Positions 1-8,750 of a stretch of 64,000 nucleotides of DNA are shown piece by piece. Both the position numbers and the translations under genes were made by a program. Under the pieces are notes generated by a model that worked only from the letters and a program-made list of their open reading frames with translations, was not told where the DNA came from and did no database searches. The stretch is from Lentisphaerae bacterium GWF2_38_69 (GTDB lineage Bacteria > Verrucomicrobiota > Lentisphaeria > Victivallales > GWF2-38-69): contig MHBE01000035.1 in the NCBI GenBank assembly GCA_001803205.1, forward strand, positions 22,384 to 86,383, in the 5' to 3' direction. How positions within the stretch are numbered: position 1 is the first letter of the stretch; each line of letters opens with the position of its first letter.

Positions 1-5
1 AAAAA

Positions 6-749
6 ATGAAACTATATAAATACAGACCAATTAATAAGTTCTCAATACAAATTTTAATAAATAAAAAAATTTGGTATGCAAAGCCTACTTCTTTTAATGA
101 TCCATTCGACTGTGGTATTGATTTAGATTCTAATCTTTCTCTGGAAGAAAAAGTAGAAGTTCTCAAGTTCAAAATGTTTCAAGAGGGTTGGTCTCCCCAA
201 AAAGTAAAACAACAATTAATTTATTCGTTTAATTCTCAAGGAGAATTAAACGATAAGGCAGAAAACAATATATTGAAAATTTATGACGAAGTTTACCAAA
301 AAAGAGATAATACTGGAGTTTTATCTCTATCCTCTAAAAATAGTGAGATGTTAATGTGGTCTCATTATGCAGATAGCCATAAAGGACTTTGTTTAGAAAT
401 CGAAGTTGAAGAGAATAGTAATACTATCTCAAGAGTAAAGTATAGTGAAGACATTCCAAAACATACTTTACATGACATATTTATTAAACGAGATACAAAT
501 ATTTTTGATTTATTGATTACGAAACATATTGATTGGGATTATGAAAATGAATATAGAATCATCCTAGATAGAGGAAATTTACTTCATAATTTACCTGGGA
601 AAATAACATCAGTAATATTTGGTTTAAAAACACCGAATAACGAAATTGAAGAAATAAAAAAAATTGCTTCAGAAAATTTACCTGATGTTAAATTTAAAAA
701 ATGTATCAAGTCAAAGGTTAAATTTGAGATATTAATAGAAAATGTATAA
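6..749 (+). CDS. DUF2971-like protein (integron cassette gene)
   Basis: 247-aa ORF; N-terminus LYKYRPINKFS...WYAKPTSFNDPFDC and MLMWSHYADSHKGLCLEIE are typical of DUF2971; followed directly by an attC-like site. Confidence 0.75.
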   Translation: MKLYKYRPINKFSIQILINKKIWYAKPTSFNDPFDCGIDLDSNLSLEEKVEVLKFKMFQEGWSPQKVKQQLIYSFNSQGELNDKAENNILKIYDEVYQKRDNTGVLSLSSKNSEMLMWSHYADSHKGLCLEIEVEENSNTISRVKYSEDIPKHTLHDIFIKRDTNIFDLLITKHIDWDYENEYRIILDRGNLLHNLPGKITSVIFGLKTPNNEIEEIKKIASENLPDVKFKKCIKSKVKFEILIENV

Positions 750-816
750 CTTGTAGGTGCACTTAATCTGGAAAACGCTTCGCTTTTTCCCAGATAAGTG
801 ACCATTAATGTTACGA
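744..816 (+). repeat. attC-like integron recombination site 1
   Basis: GTATAAC ... GTTACGA core-like ends enclosing the imperfect stem CACTTAATCTGG..CCCAGATAAGTG. Confidence 0.75.
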
Positions 817-828
817 GGATATAGAAAA

Positions 829-1065
829 ATGACGAAAGATAAATTTAGGGAAATTTGTCCAATATGTGGAAATAAATTTCAAAATGGTCCACATGTATAT
901 GAGCATTATATAAAACGATATGAAATGACTGTATGCACTACTTGTTGGAAGTCCAATTGGGATGGATGGGCTCCACATTATGAAGAAAAAATACTGAATC
1001 ACTTAGAAGAAAAAGGATTATCAGTACCAAAGAAAAATAAAAAAGGCTGGTTACCAAGAGATTGA
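829..1065 (+). CDS. small zinc-ribbon-like cassette protein
   Basis: ORF with CPICG...CTTCW Cys pairs; ATG at 829 preferred because the 808 start lies inside attC. Confidence 0.5.
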   Translation: MTKDKFREICPICGNKFQNGPHVYEHYIKRYEMTVCTTCWKSNWDGWAPHYEEKILNHLEEKGLSVPKKNKKGWLPRD

Positions 1066-1074
1066 ATAAAAAAA

Positions 1075-1134
1075 TCTTAACAAGCCGCCTTACTAAACCG
1101 GTTAATCGCCGGCTAGAGAGCTTTAGCGTTGGCT
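1075..1134 (+). repeat. degenerate attC-like site 2
   Basis: TCTTAAC ... GTTGGCT with internal CCGGTTAATCGCCGG; same position relative to the ORF as the other attC-like sites. Confidence 0.5.
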
Positions 1135-1147
1135 ATAAAGAAGAAAT

Positions 1148-1693
1148 ATGACTTTAATAATAGCAGCAAGATGTTACGATGGATGTGTTATAGTATCTGA
1201 CTCTAGACAGCACATTAAAAACGATACAGATATAAGATATAAAGATGGATATATAAAAGTGCTTATTTGTGGAAAGTATGTAATTTACAATCATGGTTAT
1301 AATCGGATTGATAATAAGGATTGGAAATTACAAGCAAAGAATTTAACTCCTGAAGTAGACAATCCAGTATACAAACAAATTCAAGAAGAGATGAAGAGTA
1401 AGCCTGATAAGAAAGCTTTTTATGTCTTTATCAATAAAAATGAATTACATGAAATTTCGATTGAGGTTGGGAATGGAGTGAAGTATATAAATCATCTTCC
1501 TGGAGATAGACTAGTATCTGGTTGCGGAGCAAAATATGTAGATTTAGGTTTATTAATTGATCTTAACACAAAAAAATACAATAAAGTAAGAGCTGATTTA
1601 GAAACAACTTTTTTGAATGCTTATAATAATCAAAGTAAAGCAAATGGAAAAGAGTTTAGTAACGGATATACAATTAAATATTTATTAAGCTAA
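1148..1693 (+). CDS. proteasome/HslV-like Ntn-hydrolase family protein (integron cassette)
   Basis: MTLIIAARCYDGCVIVSDSR resembles the proteasome beta/HslV N-terminus (Thr1 after Met removal, Asp17 in SDSR). Confidence 0.6.
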   Translation: MTLIIAARCYDGCVIVSDSRQHIKNDTDIRYKDGYIKVLICGKYVIYNHGYNRIDNKDWKLQAKNLTPEVDNPVYKQIQEEMKSKPDKKAFYVFINKNELHEISIEVGNGVKYINHLPGDRLVSGCGAKYVDLGLLIDLNTKKYNKVRADLETTFLNAYNNQSKANGKEFSNGYTIKYLLS

Positions 1694-1746
1694 CCAAACA
1701 TTTCAGCGAACGCACTAATCGTGCTCCGCTAAATTTTTTGTTAGCT
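1689..1746 (+). repeat. attC-like site 3
   Basis: GCTAAC ... GTTAGCT ends with central TTTCAGCGAACGCACTAATCGTGCTCCGCTAAA. Confidence 0.8.
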
Positions 1747-1756
1747 AAGAACAATA

Positions 1757-1785
1757 TTGATAGAACGAATCTTTAATGATATAAT
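1757..1785 (+). promoter_or_regulatory. sigma70-like promoter of cassette 4
   Basis: TTGATA - 17 nt - TATAAT. Confidence 0.6.
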
Positions 1786-1820
1786 TTGCAGAAAAAATAA
1801 ATGGTAAAAAGGAAATTAAA

Positions 1821-2030
1821 ATGAGCATTACATTGCAAATAGATAAGATGTCAACAACCGATCGGCTTCAGGCAATGGAAGAACTCTGGGATGCGCTATG
1901 CCATGAAAAGCATGAGTTAGAATCTCCATCATGGCATGAGGAAATTCTTAATGCCAGAAAACAAAGGATTAAAACAGGCAAAGCTAAATTTATTACCCTC
2001 GATGAGCTAAAGAAACAGTTCGGAAGATGA
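1821..2030 (+). CDS. addiction module antitoxin-like protein (TIGR02574-like)
   Basis: 69 aa; MSITLQIDKMSTTDRLQAMEELWDALC...SPSWHEEIL. Confidence 0.65.
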   Translation: MSITLQIDKMSTTDRLQAMEELWDALCHEKHELESPSWHEEILNARKQRIKTGKAKFITLDELKKQFGR

Positions 2031-2119
2031 ATATTAAAGATGCAATTGTTACTGCAGTTTTGGATATGCGTAGAAGTCCTACCTGGGTCCACAAAAAATT
2101 GAAAATCAGAAAAAGCTAA
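2027..2119 (+). pseudogene. internally deleted RelE/ParE toxin remnant
   Basis: ATGA overlap with the antitoxin; encodes MNIKDAIVTAVLDMRRSPTWVHKKLKIRKS, resembling only the C-terminal strand/helix of ParE/RelE toxins. Confidence 0.6.
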
Positions 2120-2171
2120 CAACTCATTCCATCGAACGAACTAATCGCTCGCCGCTGAACTTATTCTTAGC
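2115..2171 (+). repeat. attC-like site 4
   Basis: GCTAAC...CTTAGC with CATCGAACGAACTAATCGCTCGCCGCTG. Confidence 0.7.
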
Positions 2172-2181
2172 TTAAAAGAAG

Positions 2182-2211
2182 ATTGTAATCAGTTACAATT
2201 TACTGTATTAT
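2182..2211 (+). promoter_or_regulatory. promoter with embedded inverted-repeat operator for the Phd/RelE cassette
   Basis: TTGTAA-17 nt-TATTAT; ATTGTAAtcagTTACAAT inverted repeat overlaps the -35/spacer. Confidence 0.55.
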
Positions 2212-2244
2212 TAGTTGTACAATAAATAATACAGGAGAGCAAAA

Positions 2245-2526
2245 ATGCAGAGAATAAATCTATCTAATGACATTAGACCATTATCAGACTTCAGAGCCGA
2301 AGCAGCCTCTTGCATAAAACATGTTCATGATACTAAAAGACCTATTGTAATAACCCAAAGAGGAAAAGGAGTGGCTGTACTACTTGATATAAAAGACTAT
2401 GAAGCGTTACAGGAAAAAATAGAATTATTGCAAGATGTTTACAACGCTGAAAGGCAAATTGAAACAGGAGAAACAGTTTCGCATAATCAAGCAAAAGCTA
2501 ATATCCTATCAAGGTTAAAAAAATGA
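2245..2526 (+). CDS. Phd/YefM family antitoxin
   Basis: DIRPLSDFRAEAASCIKHVHDTKRPIVITQRGKGVAVLLDIKDYEALQEKIELL. Confidence 0.85.
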   Translation: MQRINLSNDIRPLSDFRAEAASCIKHVHDTKRPIVITQRGKGVAVLLDIKDYEALQEKIELLQDVYNAERQIETGETVSHNQAKANILSRLKK

Positions 2527-2828
2527 GAGTTGAATGGACTCAATTAGCTCAGGATAGAGTTTTTGATATTGCAGCTTATATATCTCAAGACAGCCTTACA
2601 GAAGCAAAGAAATGGGTAGGTAGGATTTTCGATTATGTCAAAAGATTAGAAATGTTTCCTGAAAGCGGCAGAAATATCCCGGAACTTTCCGGCAGAAAAG
2701 AGATAAGAGAGCTGATATTTGGCAATTACAGAATTATCTATAGAGTTGAGCAGGATATTTCTTATATCTTAACAGTTAGAAATTATAAACAAATACTTCC
2801 ACTTAATGAAATAATAAAGGATAACTAA
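2523..2828 (+). CDS. RelE/ParE family toxin
   Basis: Overlaps the antitoxin by 4 nt; VEWTQLAQDRVFDIAAYIS...FGNYRIIYRVEQDISYILTVRN. Confidence 0.85.
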   Translation: MRVEWTQLAQDRVFDIAAYISQDSLTEAKKWVGRIFDYVKRLEMFPESGRNIPELSGRKEIRELIFGNYRIIYRVEQDISYILTVRNYKQILPLNEIIKDN

Positions 2829-2878
2829 TCATTCCAGCGAGTGCGCTAATCGCACGCAGCTGAATTTGAATGTTACCC
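2819..2878 (+). repeat. attC-like site 5
   Basis: GGATAAC...GTTACCC with CCAGCGAGTGCGCTAATCGCACGCAGCTG. Confidence 0.8.
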
Positions 2879-2897
2879 TAAAGAAAATCAGAGCCAA

Positions 2898-2926
2898 TTG
2901 CAATATTTAAAAAATAAAGATACAAT
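2898..2926 (+). promoter_or_regulatory. sigma70-like promoter of cassette 6
   Basis: TTGCAA - 17 nt - TACAAT. Confidence 0.55.
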
Positions 2927-2943
2927 ATCTTCACAATGCATTT

Positions 2944-3189
2944 ATGGAGACAAAAATGATAGCTTTGGCTGAAAAAATTTATGAACAGGCATTAGATTTA
3001 CCAACCGAAGATCGCTTACTTCTAATAGATAAATTACTTCATAGCGCAAATCTTCCCACCCAGCAAGAAATTGACAAAGCCTGGGCAATTGAAGCCGAAA
3101 GAAGGTTCAGATCTGTCGAAGCAGGAAAATCTAAACTTATCTCAGGAGAAAAAGTTTTTGAAAAGATTAAGAAGAAATTTTCAAAATGA
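2944..3189 (+). CDS. addiction module antitoxin-like protein
   Basis: YEQALDLPTEDRLLLIDKLLHSANLPTQQEIDKAWAIEAERR. Confidence 0.75.
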   Translation: METKMIALAEKIYEQALDLPTEDRLLLIDKLLHSANLPTQQEIDKAWAIEAERRFRSVEAGKSKLISGEKVFEKIKKKFSK

Positions 3190-3461
3190 AATATCACTTC
3201 CATGAAGAAGCCGAACAGGAATTGTTTGACGCTATAGGATATTACGAAGAATGTGAATTGGGACTAGGGTTAAAATTTTCTGAAGAAATATATGCTACCA
3301 TTAAAAGGATCTGCGAGTTTCCATACGCTTGGGAAAGCATGGATTCAAATACCAAAAGATGTCTTACCAATAAATTTCCATTTGACATTTTGTACCGAAT
3401 TTCAAATAATGAAATTCTCGTAATGGCAGTCATGAATTTACATCGTATGCCAAACTATTAG
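3186..3461 (+). CDS. RelE/ParE family toxin
   Basis: YHFHEEAEQELFDAIGYYEE...FPFDILYRISNNEILVMAVMNLHRMPNY; 4-nt overlap with the antitoxin. Confidence 0.85.
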   Translation: MKYHFHEEAEQELFDAIGYYEECELGLGLKFSEEIYATIKRICEFPYAWESMDSNTKRCLTNKFPFDILYRISNNEILVMAVMNLHRMPNY

Positions 3462-3477
3462 AAAAATAGAAAGTAAA

Positions 3478-3535
3478 CCATAACCAAGCATTCCAGCTAA
3501 CGCGCTAATCGCTCGCTGCTGAACTTATTCTTAGC
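3478..3535 (+). repeat. attC-like site 6
   Basis: CCATAAC...TCTTAGC with CCAGCTAACGCGCTAATCGCTCGCTGCTG. Confidence 0.7.
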
Positions 3536-3588
3536 TTAAAAGAAGATTGTAATCAGTTACAATTTACTGTATTATTTGTTGTACAATA
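3518..3588 (+). repeat. second copy of the 71-bp attC/promoter segment found at 2154-2224
   Basis: Identical over 71 bp except one A/T difference. Confidence 0.9.
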
Positions 3589-3589
3589 A

Positions 3590-3910
3590 TTGATATCTAT
3601 TGGATACCTTGTAAGTCATCCTTGGATTTTGTATTCCCATCCAATACTTGGAGAACGCCTAGAATCCCTACCTAAATCTCCTAATTGCATTCATTTTCAT
3701 TATATAGGCATTTTAACTAGAATAGCTGGTAAAGGAATAGGTAGGCAAGTTGTTTTAAAGTTTATCCAGTTTGTCCGGGAAAAAGGCTATAAAACCATAT
3801 CTGCAGTTTCAGTTATGGGGACACTCAACTACTGGAAGAAGTATGGATTTATAGAGACACACTTGCCTTTAGCCAATAGTTGGAGGCTGTCTCCCCCTAA
3901 CGGACTTTAA
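3590..3910 (+). pseudogene. N-terminally truncated GNAT acetyltransferase
   Basis: GIGRQVVLKFIQFVREKGYKTISAVSVMGTLNYWKKYGF; no convincing start codon or N-terminal GNAT region. Confidence 0.55.
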
Positions 3911-3946
3911 CCGTCTACCTTATGCCCATGCTGGGCACAAAAAAAA

Positions 3947-3974
3947 CTCGCTCGAGACAATCGTCTCAAGCGAG
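3947..3974 (-). terminator. intrinsic terminator of the MFS gene
   Basis: CTCGCTCGAGAC..GTCTCAAGCGAG hairpin; T-tract follows on the minus strand. Confidence 0.75.
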
Positions 3975-4003
3975 CTTTGGATCATTTTAGAAAAAACAGA
4001 ATA

Positions 4004-5449
4004 TTAGTCTAAACCAAGGCTTCTTAGCGGTTTGCCGGCTCTAAGGTCTGCTTCAATTTTTTCAAGTGTAACACCTCTTGTTTCTGGAACAAAGAACTTG
4101 ACAAAGATTATTGCAAGTATACAAAATGCACCAAAGAGATAGAATATTGAAGAATTACCAAATGCCTTCATGAATGAAAGAGCATTAGCCATCACAAGTC
4201 CGGCAAATGTCCAATTAACCATTGTAGTAACGGTCATACCAACTTCACGGCCTTCGAGCGGAAATATTTCTGAGCATACGAGCCATGCTACAGGTCCCCA
4301 GGAAACAGCGAAACCGAAAATATAAACAATTACGGAAATAAGCAATACAGCTTTAGCACCGCTGCTTACCTGAGAAGGATCAGTCGCAGTTCCAATTGTA
4401 TGGAAAGAAAGACCGGCTGCAACCATTGTTACAAGCATACAGATTGCTCCTACATATAGAAGTTTCTTTCTTCCCCACTTTTCAACAAGTTTAATAGCAG
4501 GAAATGTGAAGAGCATATTTACCACAGGAACAGTCATCATCGCGACAATCCCTGTCATGCTGGCATAGCCGAAAATTGTAGGCGCATAGTAAATCATCAT
4601 ATTGATGCCCACAAGTTGCTGGAACATCTGCAGAACTACACCGACGATAAGAATCTTAATGAAGTAACCTTTTAAAATAATTCCCCCGACACTTTTGCCG
4701 GCACTGAGAGTAGTTTCTATTTCCTTAATTTCGAAATCAACTTCTTCCTGAGTGCTGAGTGTTCTCTGAAGGTTCCTGATTGCCTGTTCTTTTCTGCCTT
4801 TTAACATCAGCCATCTCGGGCTTTCAGGCAGGATAAAACTGCCGAAGAACATTACAAGCGCAAATAAAGCAATAACAAGGAACATCAGAGGAAGAGCCAC
4901 CTGAGGATTCTCAACCAATCTTGCAATAAATACATTTGTAAGAGCAATCAAAAATATACCGATTGTAATAAGGAGCTGAAATAGTGTTCCCATAGCACCG
5001 CGAATCTTCGCAGGAGCTGTTTCAGAAAGATAGAGAGGAACAATAAATGAAGCTACACCTACAGCAAATCCAAGCAGAAAACGAAGAACTGTCAATACTC
5101 CAATAGGAGGAAGAAGAGCTGATCCTACTGAGCACGCACTGAAAAGGAATCCGGCCATGACCAAACTTTTTTTACGACCCAGCAGTCTGGCAAAAAGACC
5201 TGACAGGAGCGCGCCAAGAATACCGCCCCATGCAAGAACTGCAGCATAATTTTCGCCGCCTTTTACTCCCAGTTTATAAACTCCATCAATTGTATCAAGA
5301 GAGTTAGCGATAAACCCCTGGTCAAGACCGAAGAGAAGACCGCCTGTAGCAGCAATAATACAAATGACATACACAATTCCTTTAAAACTGCCCTCATGAA
5401 CCGGTGGTTGTGAATTAGTTTTACCTGTTGGCATTACTACGCCTGCCAT
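4004..5449 (-). CDS. sugar porter (SP) family MFS transporter
   Basis: 481 aa; GRKKSLV, PESPRWLM, QQLVGINMMIYYAPTIFG, PETRGVTLEKIE motifs. Confidence 0.92.
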   Translation of the reverse strand: MAGVVMPTGKTNSQPPVHEGSFKGIVYVICIIAATGGLLFGLDQGFIANSLDTIDGVYKLGVKGGENYAAVLAWGGILGALLSGLFARLLGRKKSLVMAGFLFSACSVGSALLPPIGVLTVLRFLLGFAVGVASFIVPLYLSETAPAKIRGAMGTLFQLLITIGIFLIALTNVFIARLVENPQVALPLMFLVIALFALVMFFGSFILPESPRWLMLKGRKEQAIRNLQRTLSTQEEVDFEIKEIETTLSAGKSVGGIILKGYFIKILIVGVVLQMFQQLVGINMMIYYAPTIFGYASMTGIVAMMTVPVVNMLFTFPAIKLVEKWGRKKLLYVGAICMLVTMVAAGLSFHTIGTATDPSQVSSGAKAVLLISVIVYIFGFAVSWGPVAWLVCSEIFPLEGREVGMTVTTMVNWTFAGLVMANALSFMKAFGNSSIFYLFGAFCILAIIFVKFFVPETRGVTLEKIEADLRAGKPLRSLGLD

Positions 5450-5500
5450 AATAATCTCCTTTTGTTATTTTGTTTTTTGTGATTGGTGAAATTATTTAAA

Positions 5501-6799
5501 TTAGTGTTTGCAGCCTTTTATTCCATAATAGGCTATATAAAGATAGCAAAGAACAGGTATTATGAAACAATGATGAATTCCAATTATATCTGCTATAAAG
5601 CCCTGAACCACCGGGATAATTGCTCCGCCGACTATTGCGGCGCAAAGTATACCTGAACCCTGATTGGTATGCACACCAAGGTCTTCAATGGCAAGACAGA
5701 AAATCGTCGGGAACATTACAGAGTTAAAAAGACCAACCGCAAGGATAGCGAACATTGCCAGGTGTCCGAAGGTAAGCATAGATATAAGAACAAGGATAAT
5801 AGCTACTAAAGCATTGAAAGCAAGAACTTTATTTGGAGCAATGCTCTTCTGAACAGCTGATCCTATAAATCTTCCTATCATAGCGCCACCCCAGTAAAGG
5901 GCGACCATTCCACCTGCCTTCGCTTCTGTGTATCCTGCTATATAATTCTGGCTAAGATAGTTAACAAGAAAACTGCCTATTGCTACTTCAGCTCCTACAT
6001 ATACAAAAATACCGACTGCGCCAAGTGTAAGATGTTTATAAGCCCATGCGCTCGCTTTCTCACCTGCAGCAGCCACATGGTCATGATGAGTAGCAAGCCC
6101 CTGAAGTTTAGGAAGTTTTACAATCATGAAAAATATAGCAAGCGCCAAGAGAATAAGTCCAAGAACTATATATGGAATCTGGACAGAACTGGCTATTGTT
6201 TGATTGTAGGCAGCAATATCTGAAGCTGCTTTTGCGCTGGCATTGAGCTTTTCTGTAGCTTTCATGGCTACGCCAAGAATTACTATAGCGCCAAGGTATG
6301 GAGCTATTGTCGTCCCAAGTGAATTAAAAGCCTGTGCTAAAGTTAAACGGCTGGAAGCAGTCGCAGGTTTCCCTAGAACAGCAACATATGGATTTGCTGC
6401 AACCTGAAGTATGGTAATACCGGCAGCGAGCACGAAAAATGCAGTCAGGAACATTCCGTAAACCTGATATTTAGCCGAGGGAATAAACATGAAGCATGCT
6501 ATAGCCATGATTGTCAAACCAATCACAATACCATTTTTATAACCCACTTTCTTCATAAGGAAGCCAGCAGGTATGGAAACAACAAAGTAAGCCATAAAGA
6601 AAGCGAACTGTATCAGCATAGCCTGCGCATAGTTTAGAGTAAAAAGAGTCTTTAGGTGAGGAATAATAATGTCATTGAGGCATGTTAGAAAACCCCACAT
6701 AAAAAACAATGTTATTAATACCGACAGAGCAAATGGATAATTTTTCTGCTCTCCTGATGATGCTATTGCGCCTGATACTGCTGCTGGACCGCTAGCCAT
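5501..6799 (-). CDS. fucP: FucP-type sugar:H+ symporter (MFS)
   Basis: [41 protein letters not shown] and [10 protein letters not shown] are typical of FucP. Confidence 0.8.
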   Translation of the reverse strand: MASGPAAVSGAIASSGEQKNYPFALSVLITLFFMWGFLTCLNDIIIPHLKTLFTLNYAQAMLIQFAFFMAYFVVSIPAGFLMKKVGYKNGIVIGLTIMAIACFMFIPSAKYQVYGMFLTAFFVLAAGITILQVAANPYVAVLGKPATASSRLTLAQAFNSLGTTIAPYLGAIVILGVAMKATEKLNASAKAASDIAAYNQTIASSVQIPYIVLGLILLALAIFFMIVKLPKLQGLATHHDHVAAAGEKASAWAYKHLTLGAVGIFVYVGAEVAIGSFLVNYLSQNYIAGYTEAKAGGMVALYWGGAMIGRFIGSAVQKSIAPNKVLAFNALVAIILVLISMLTFGHLAMFAILAVGLFNSVMFPTIFCLAIEDLGVHTNQGSGILCAAIVGGAIIPVVQGFIADIIGIHHCFIIPVLCYLYIAYYGIKGCKH

Positions 6800-6912
6800 A
6801 ATTTTACCTTTTTTGTGATTGATTTGATTATTTTATAGAAACAAAAATGAAATCCCTTTCATATAAGTATCACGAAATTTAAATTCTTTTCAACAGCAAT
6901 GGCAAAAAAACA

Positions 6913-6948
6913 TTAACCTCACATAACAGTTTAGTTATGCGAGGTTAA
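6913..6948 (-). terminator. terminator downstream of the hydrogenase operon
   Basis: TTAACCTCACATAAC..GTTATGCGAGGTTAA stem with T-tract on the minus strand. Confidence 0.75.
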
Positions 6949-6968
6949 GATTTTAAGAAGGAAGAAGT

Positions 6969-8741
6969 CTATTTATAATATATCGGCCTTGGAATATATT
7001 TAGTGTGAAGAAGGTGATGTGATTTATCGCTCAAAGGTTTATCAAGAAATTCTTTATAAAGCTGCTGGACTTCCTTATTGTGATGAGAGCATCTGAGTTC
7101 GCATTTCCCATCATCATTGTACAAACCTTTTGAACGCATCGTCCTGATTTTGTTTGTAACCTGGTATGGCTGACCACCGCCTGCAATACATCCACCCTCA
7201 CAAGCCATAACTTCTATAAAATCATAAGGCATCGGTTTTCCAGAAGCTTTGCATTCCCTGAGTTCTTCGCAAACTTCTCTTACATTTCCTATTCCGTGGG
7301 CTACTGCCACTCTTATTTTTTTACCGTTCATATCGACAGTAGCTCTCTTGACACCTTTAAGTCCTCTTACATCTTCGACATCCAGATTTTCGAGTTCTTT
7401 TCCGGTAACAAGGAAATAAGCTGTTCGTATAGCTGCTTCCATTACACCCCCGGTTGCTCCGAAAATCGTGCCTGCTCCGGTGTATGAACCAAGAACACTG
7501 TCTGCCTTTTCGTCTTCCAGGTCAAGCAGATTTACGCCGCTTGTCTTAATCATCCTGACAAGTTCTCGAGTAGTTATCGACACATCCACATCCTGATAGC
7601 CGCTCGAATGCATATCAGCAGTTCTTGCAATCTCAAATTTCTTTGCAGTGCATGGCATCACAGACAACATAAAAATTTTTCCAGGGTCTATGCCCATTTT
7701 TTCAGCATAATAGGTTTTTGAAAGAGCTCCGACCATTTCATGAGGGGATTTAGCAGTGGAAAAATGCTCGATCAGATCAGGATAGTACTTTTCCAGAAAA
7801 TCAACCCATGCGGGGCAGCAGCTGGTAATAAGAGGAAGAGTCCCTTTGCCGTGAACAAGCCTTTCGATAAGCTCCGAACCTTCTTCCATGATTGTCAAAT
7901 CAGCACCGAAATTTGTATCAAATATAGCCTTAAAACCAATTCTTCTGAAAAACGCGTAAATCTGGCCGGTAAGCAAGGCTCCGGGCTCAAGGCCAAAACC
8001 TTCGCCGAGAGCTACTCTTACAGCAGGAGCTATCTGAACAACCGGATGAAGTGTTTCGTCTCGAAGAGTGAGCCATACCTGTGTCGCCTGGCTGAATTCA
8101 ACTATAGCGCCCACAGGGCAGTGAGCGGAACATTGACCGCATTTTATACAAGGACTGTCCGCAAGCTGAATGTCGCCTGCCGGAGCTATTCTTGCATTAA
8201 ATCCCCTGTCCAGAAACTCCAGGGCGTGAACTTGCTGTATTTCCTGGCAAACTTCAACGCATCTGCCGCAGCCAATACACTTCTGCGCATCAAAAACAAC
8301 AGCTTTTGTTGAAGTATCTGTCTTGCCGCCTTTTACTATATTGTTGTAAGGAACCTCTCTTATTCCAAATTCTTCAGCTAATTTCTGTAGTTCGCAATTT
8401 CCATTTCTAAGACATGTAAGGCAAAGGAAAGGATGGGTGGAGAGAATAAGTTCGAGAACATTTTTTCTTACTTCATAAAGCTCCCCGTCGTGTGTTGTAA
8501 TGTCCATACCTTTTTCGACGAGTGTACAGCATGCCCTTATAAGTTTTCTGTTATTCTTAACCTTAACAACACATATCCCGCAATTTGCCGTAGGAGGAAG
8601 ATCTTCGTGTTTGCACAGTGTCGGTATTTTTATATGTGCCAGTTTTGCTGCCTCGAGAATGGTAAGACTGGAACTTACGCTGTAATCTTTATTGTTAATT
8701 TTAATATTAACCTTTATATCTTTAGTCTGAGTCATATTCAA
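6969..8741 (-). CDS. hydA: NADH-dependent [FeFe] hydrogenase, group A6-like (HydA)
   Basis: 2Fe-2S and 2x4Fe-4S N-terminal modules; H-cluster motifs TSCCPAWVDFLEKYYPDL, MPCTAKKFE, EVMACEGGCIAGGGQP. Confidence 0.93.
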   Translation of the reverse strand: MNMTQTKDIKVNIKINNKDYSVSSSLTILEAAKLAHIKIPTLCKHEDLPPTANCGICVVKVKNNRKLIRACCTLVEKGMDITTHDGELYEVRKNVLELILSTHPFLCLTCLRNGNCELQKLAEEFGIREVPYNNIVKGGKTDTSTKAVVFDAQKCIGCGRCVEVCQEIQQVHALEFLDRGFNARIAPAGDIQLADSPCIKCGQCSAHCPVGAIVEFSQATQVWLTLRDETLHPVVQIAPAVRVALGEGFGLEPGALLTGQIYAFFRRIGFKAIFDTNFGADLTIMEEGSELIERLVHGKGTLPLITSCCPAWVDFLEKYYPDLIEHFSTAKSPHEMVGALSKTYYAEKMGIDPGKIFMLSVMPCTAKKFEIARTADMHSSGYQDVDVSITTRELVRMIKTSGVNLLDLEDEKADSVLGSYTGAGTIFGATGGVMEAAIRTAYFLVTGKELENLDVEDVRGLKGVKRATVDMNGKKIRVAVAHGIGNVREVCEELRECKASGKPMPYDFIEVMACEGGCIAGGGQPYQVTNKIRTMRSKGLYNDDGKCELRCSHHNKEVQQLYKEFLDKPLSDKSHHLLHTKYIPRPIYYK

Positions 8742-8750
8742 ATTCTCCTC

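Noticed and set aside
3242-3433. Minus-strand 63-aa ORF within the RelE cassette
   Set aside because: Antisense shadow of the toxin gene.
6-3910. Prophage or CRISPR-associated defence island
   Set aside because: No phage structural, integrase or cas genes and no direct-repeat/spacer array; the repeated elements have attC-like geometry.
7740-8312. 190-aa + strand ORF (and other + strand ORFs in 7.2-10.5 kb)
   Set aside because: Antisense to clearly coding hydA/hydB; no family features.
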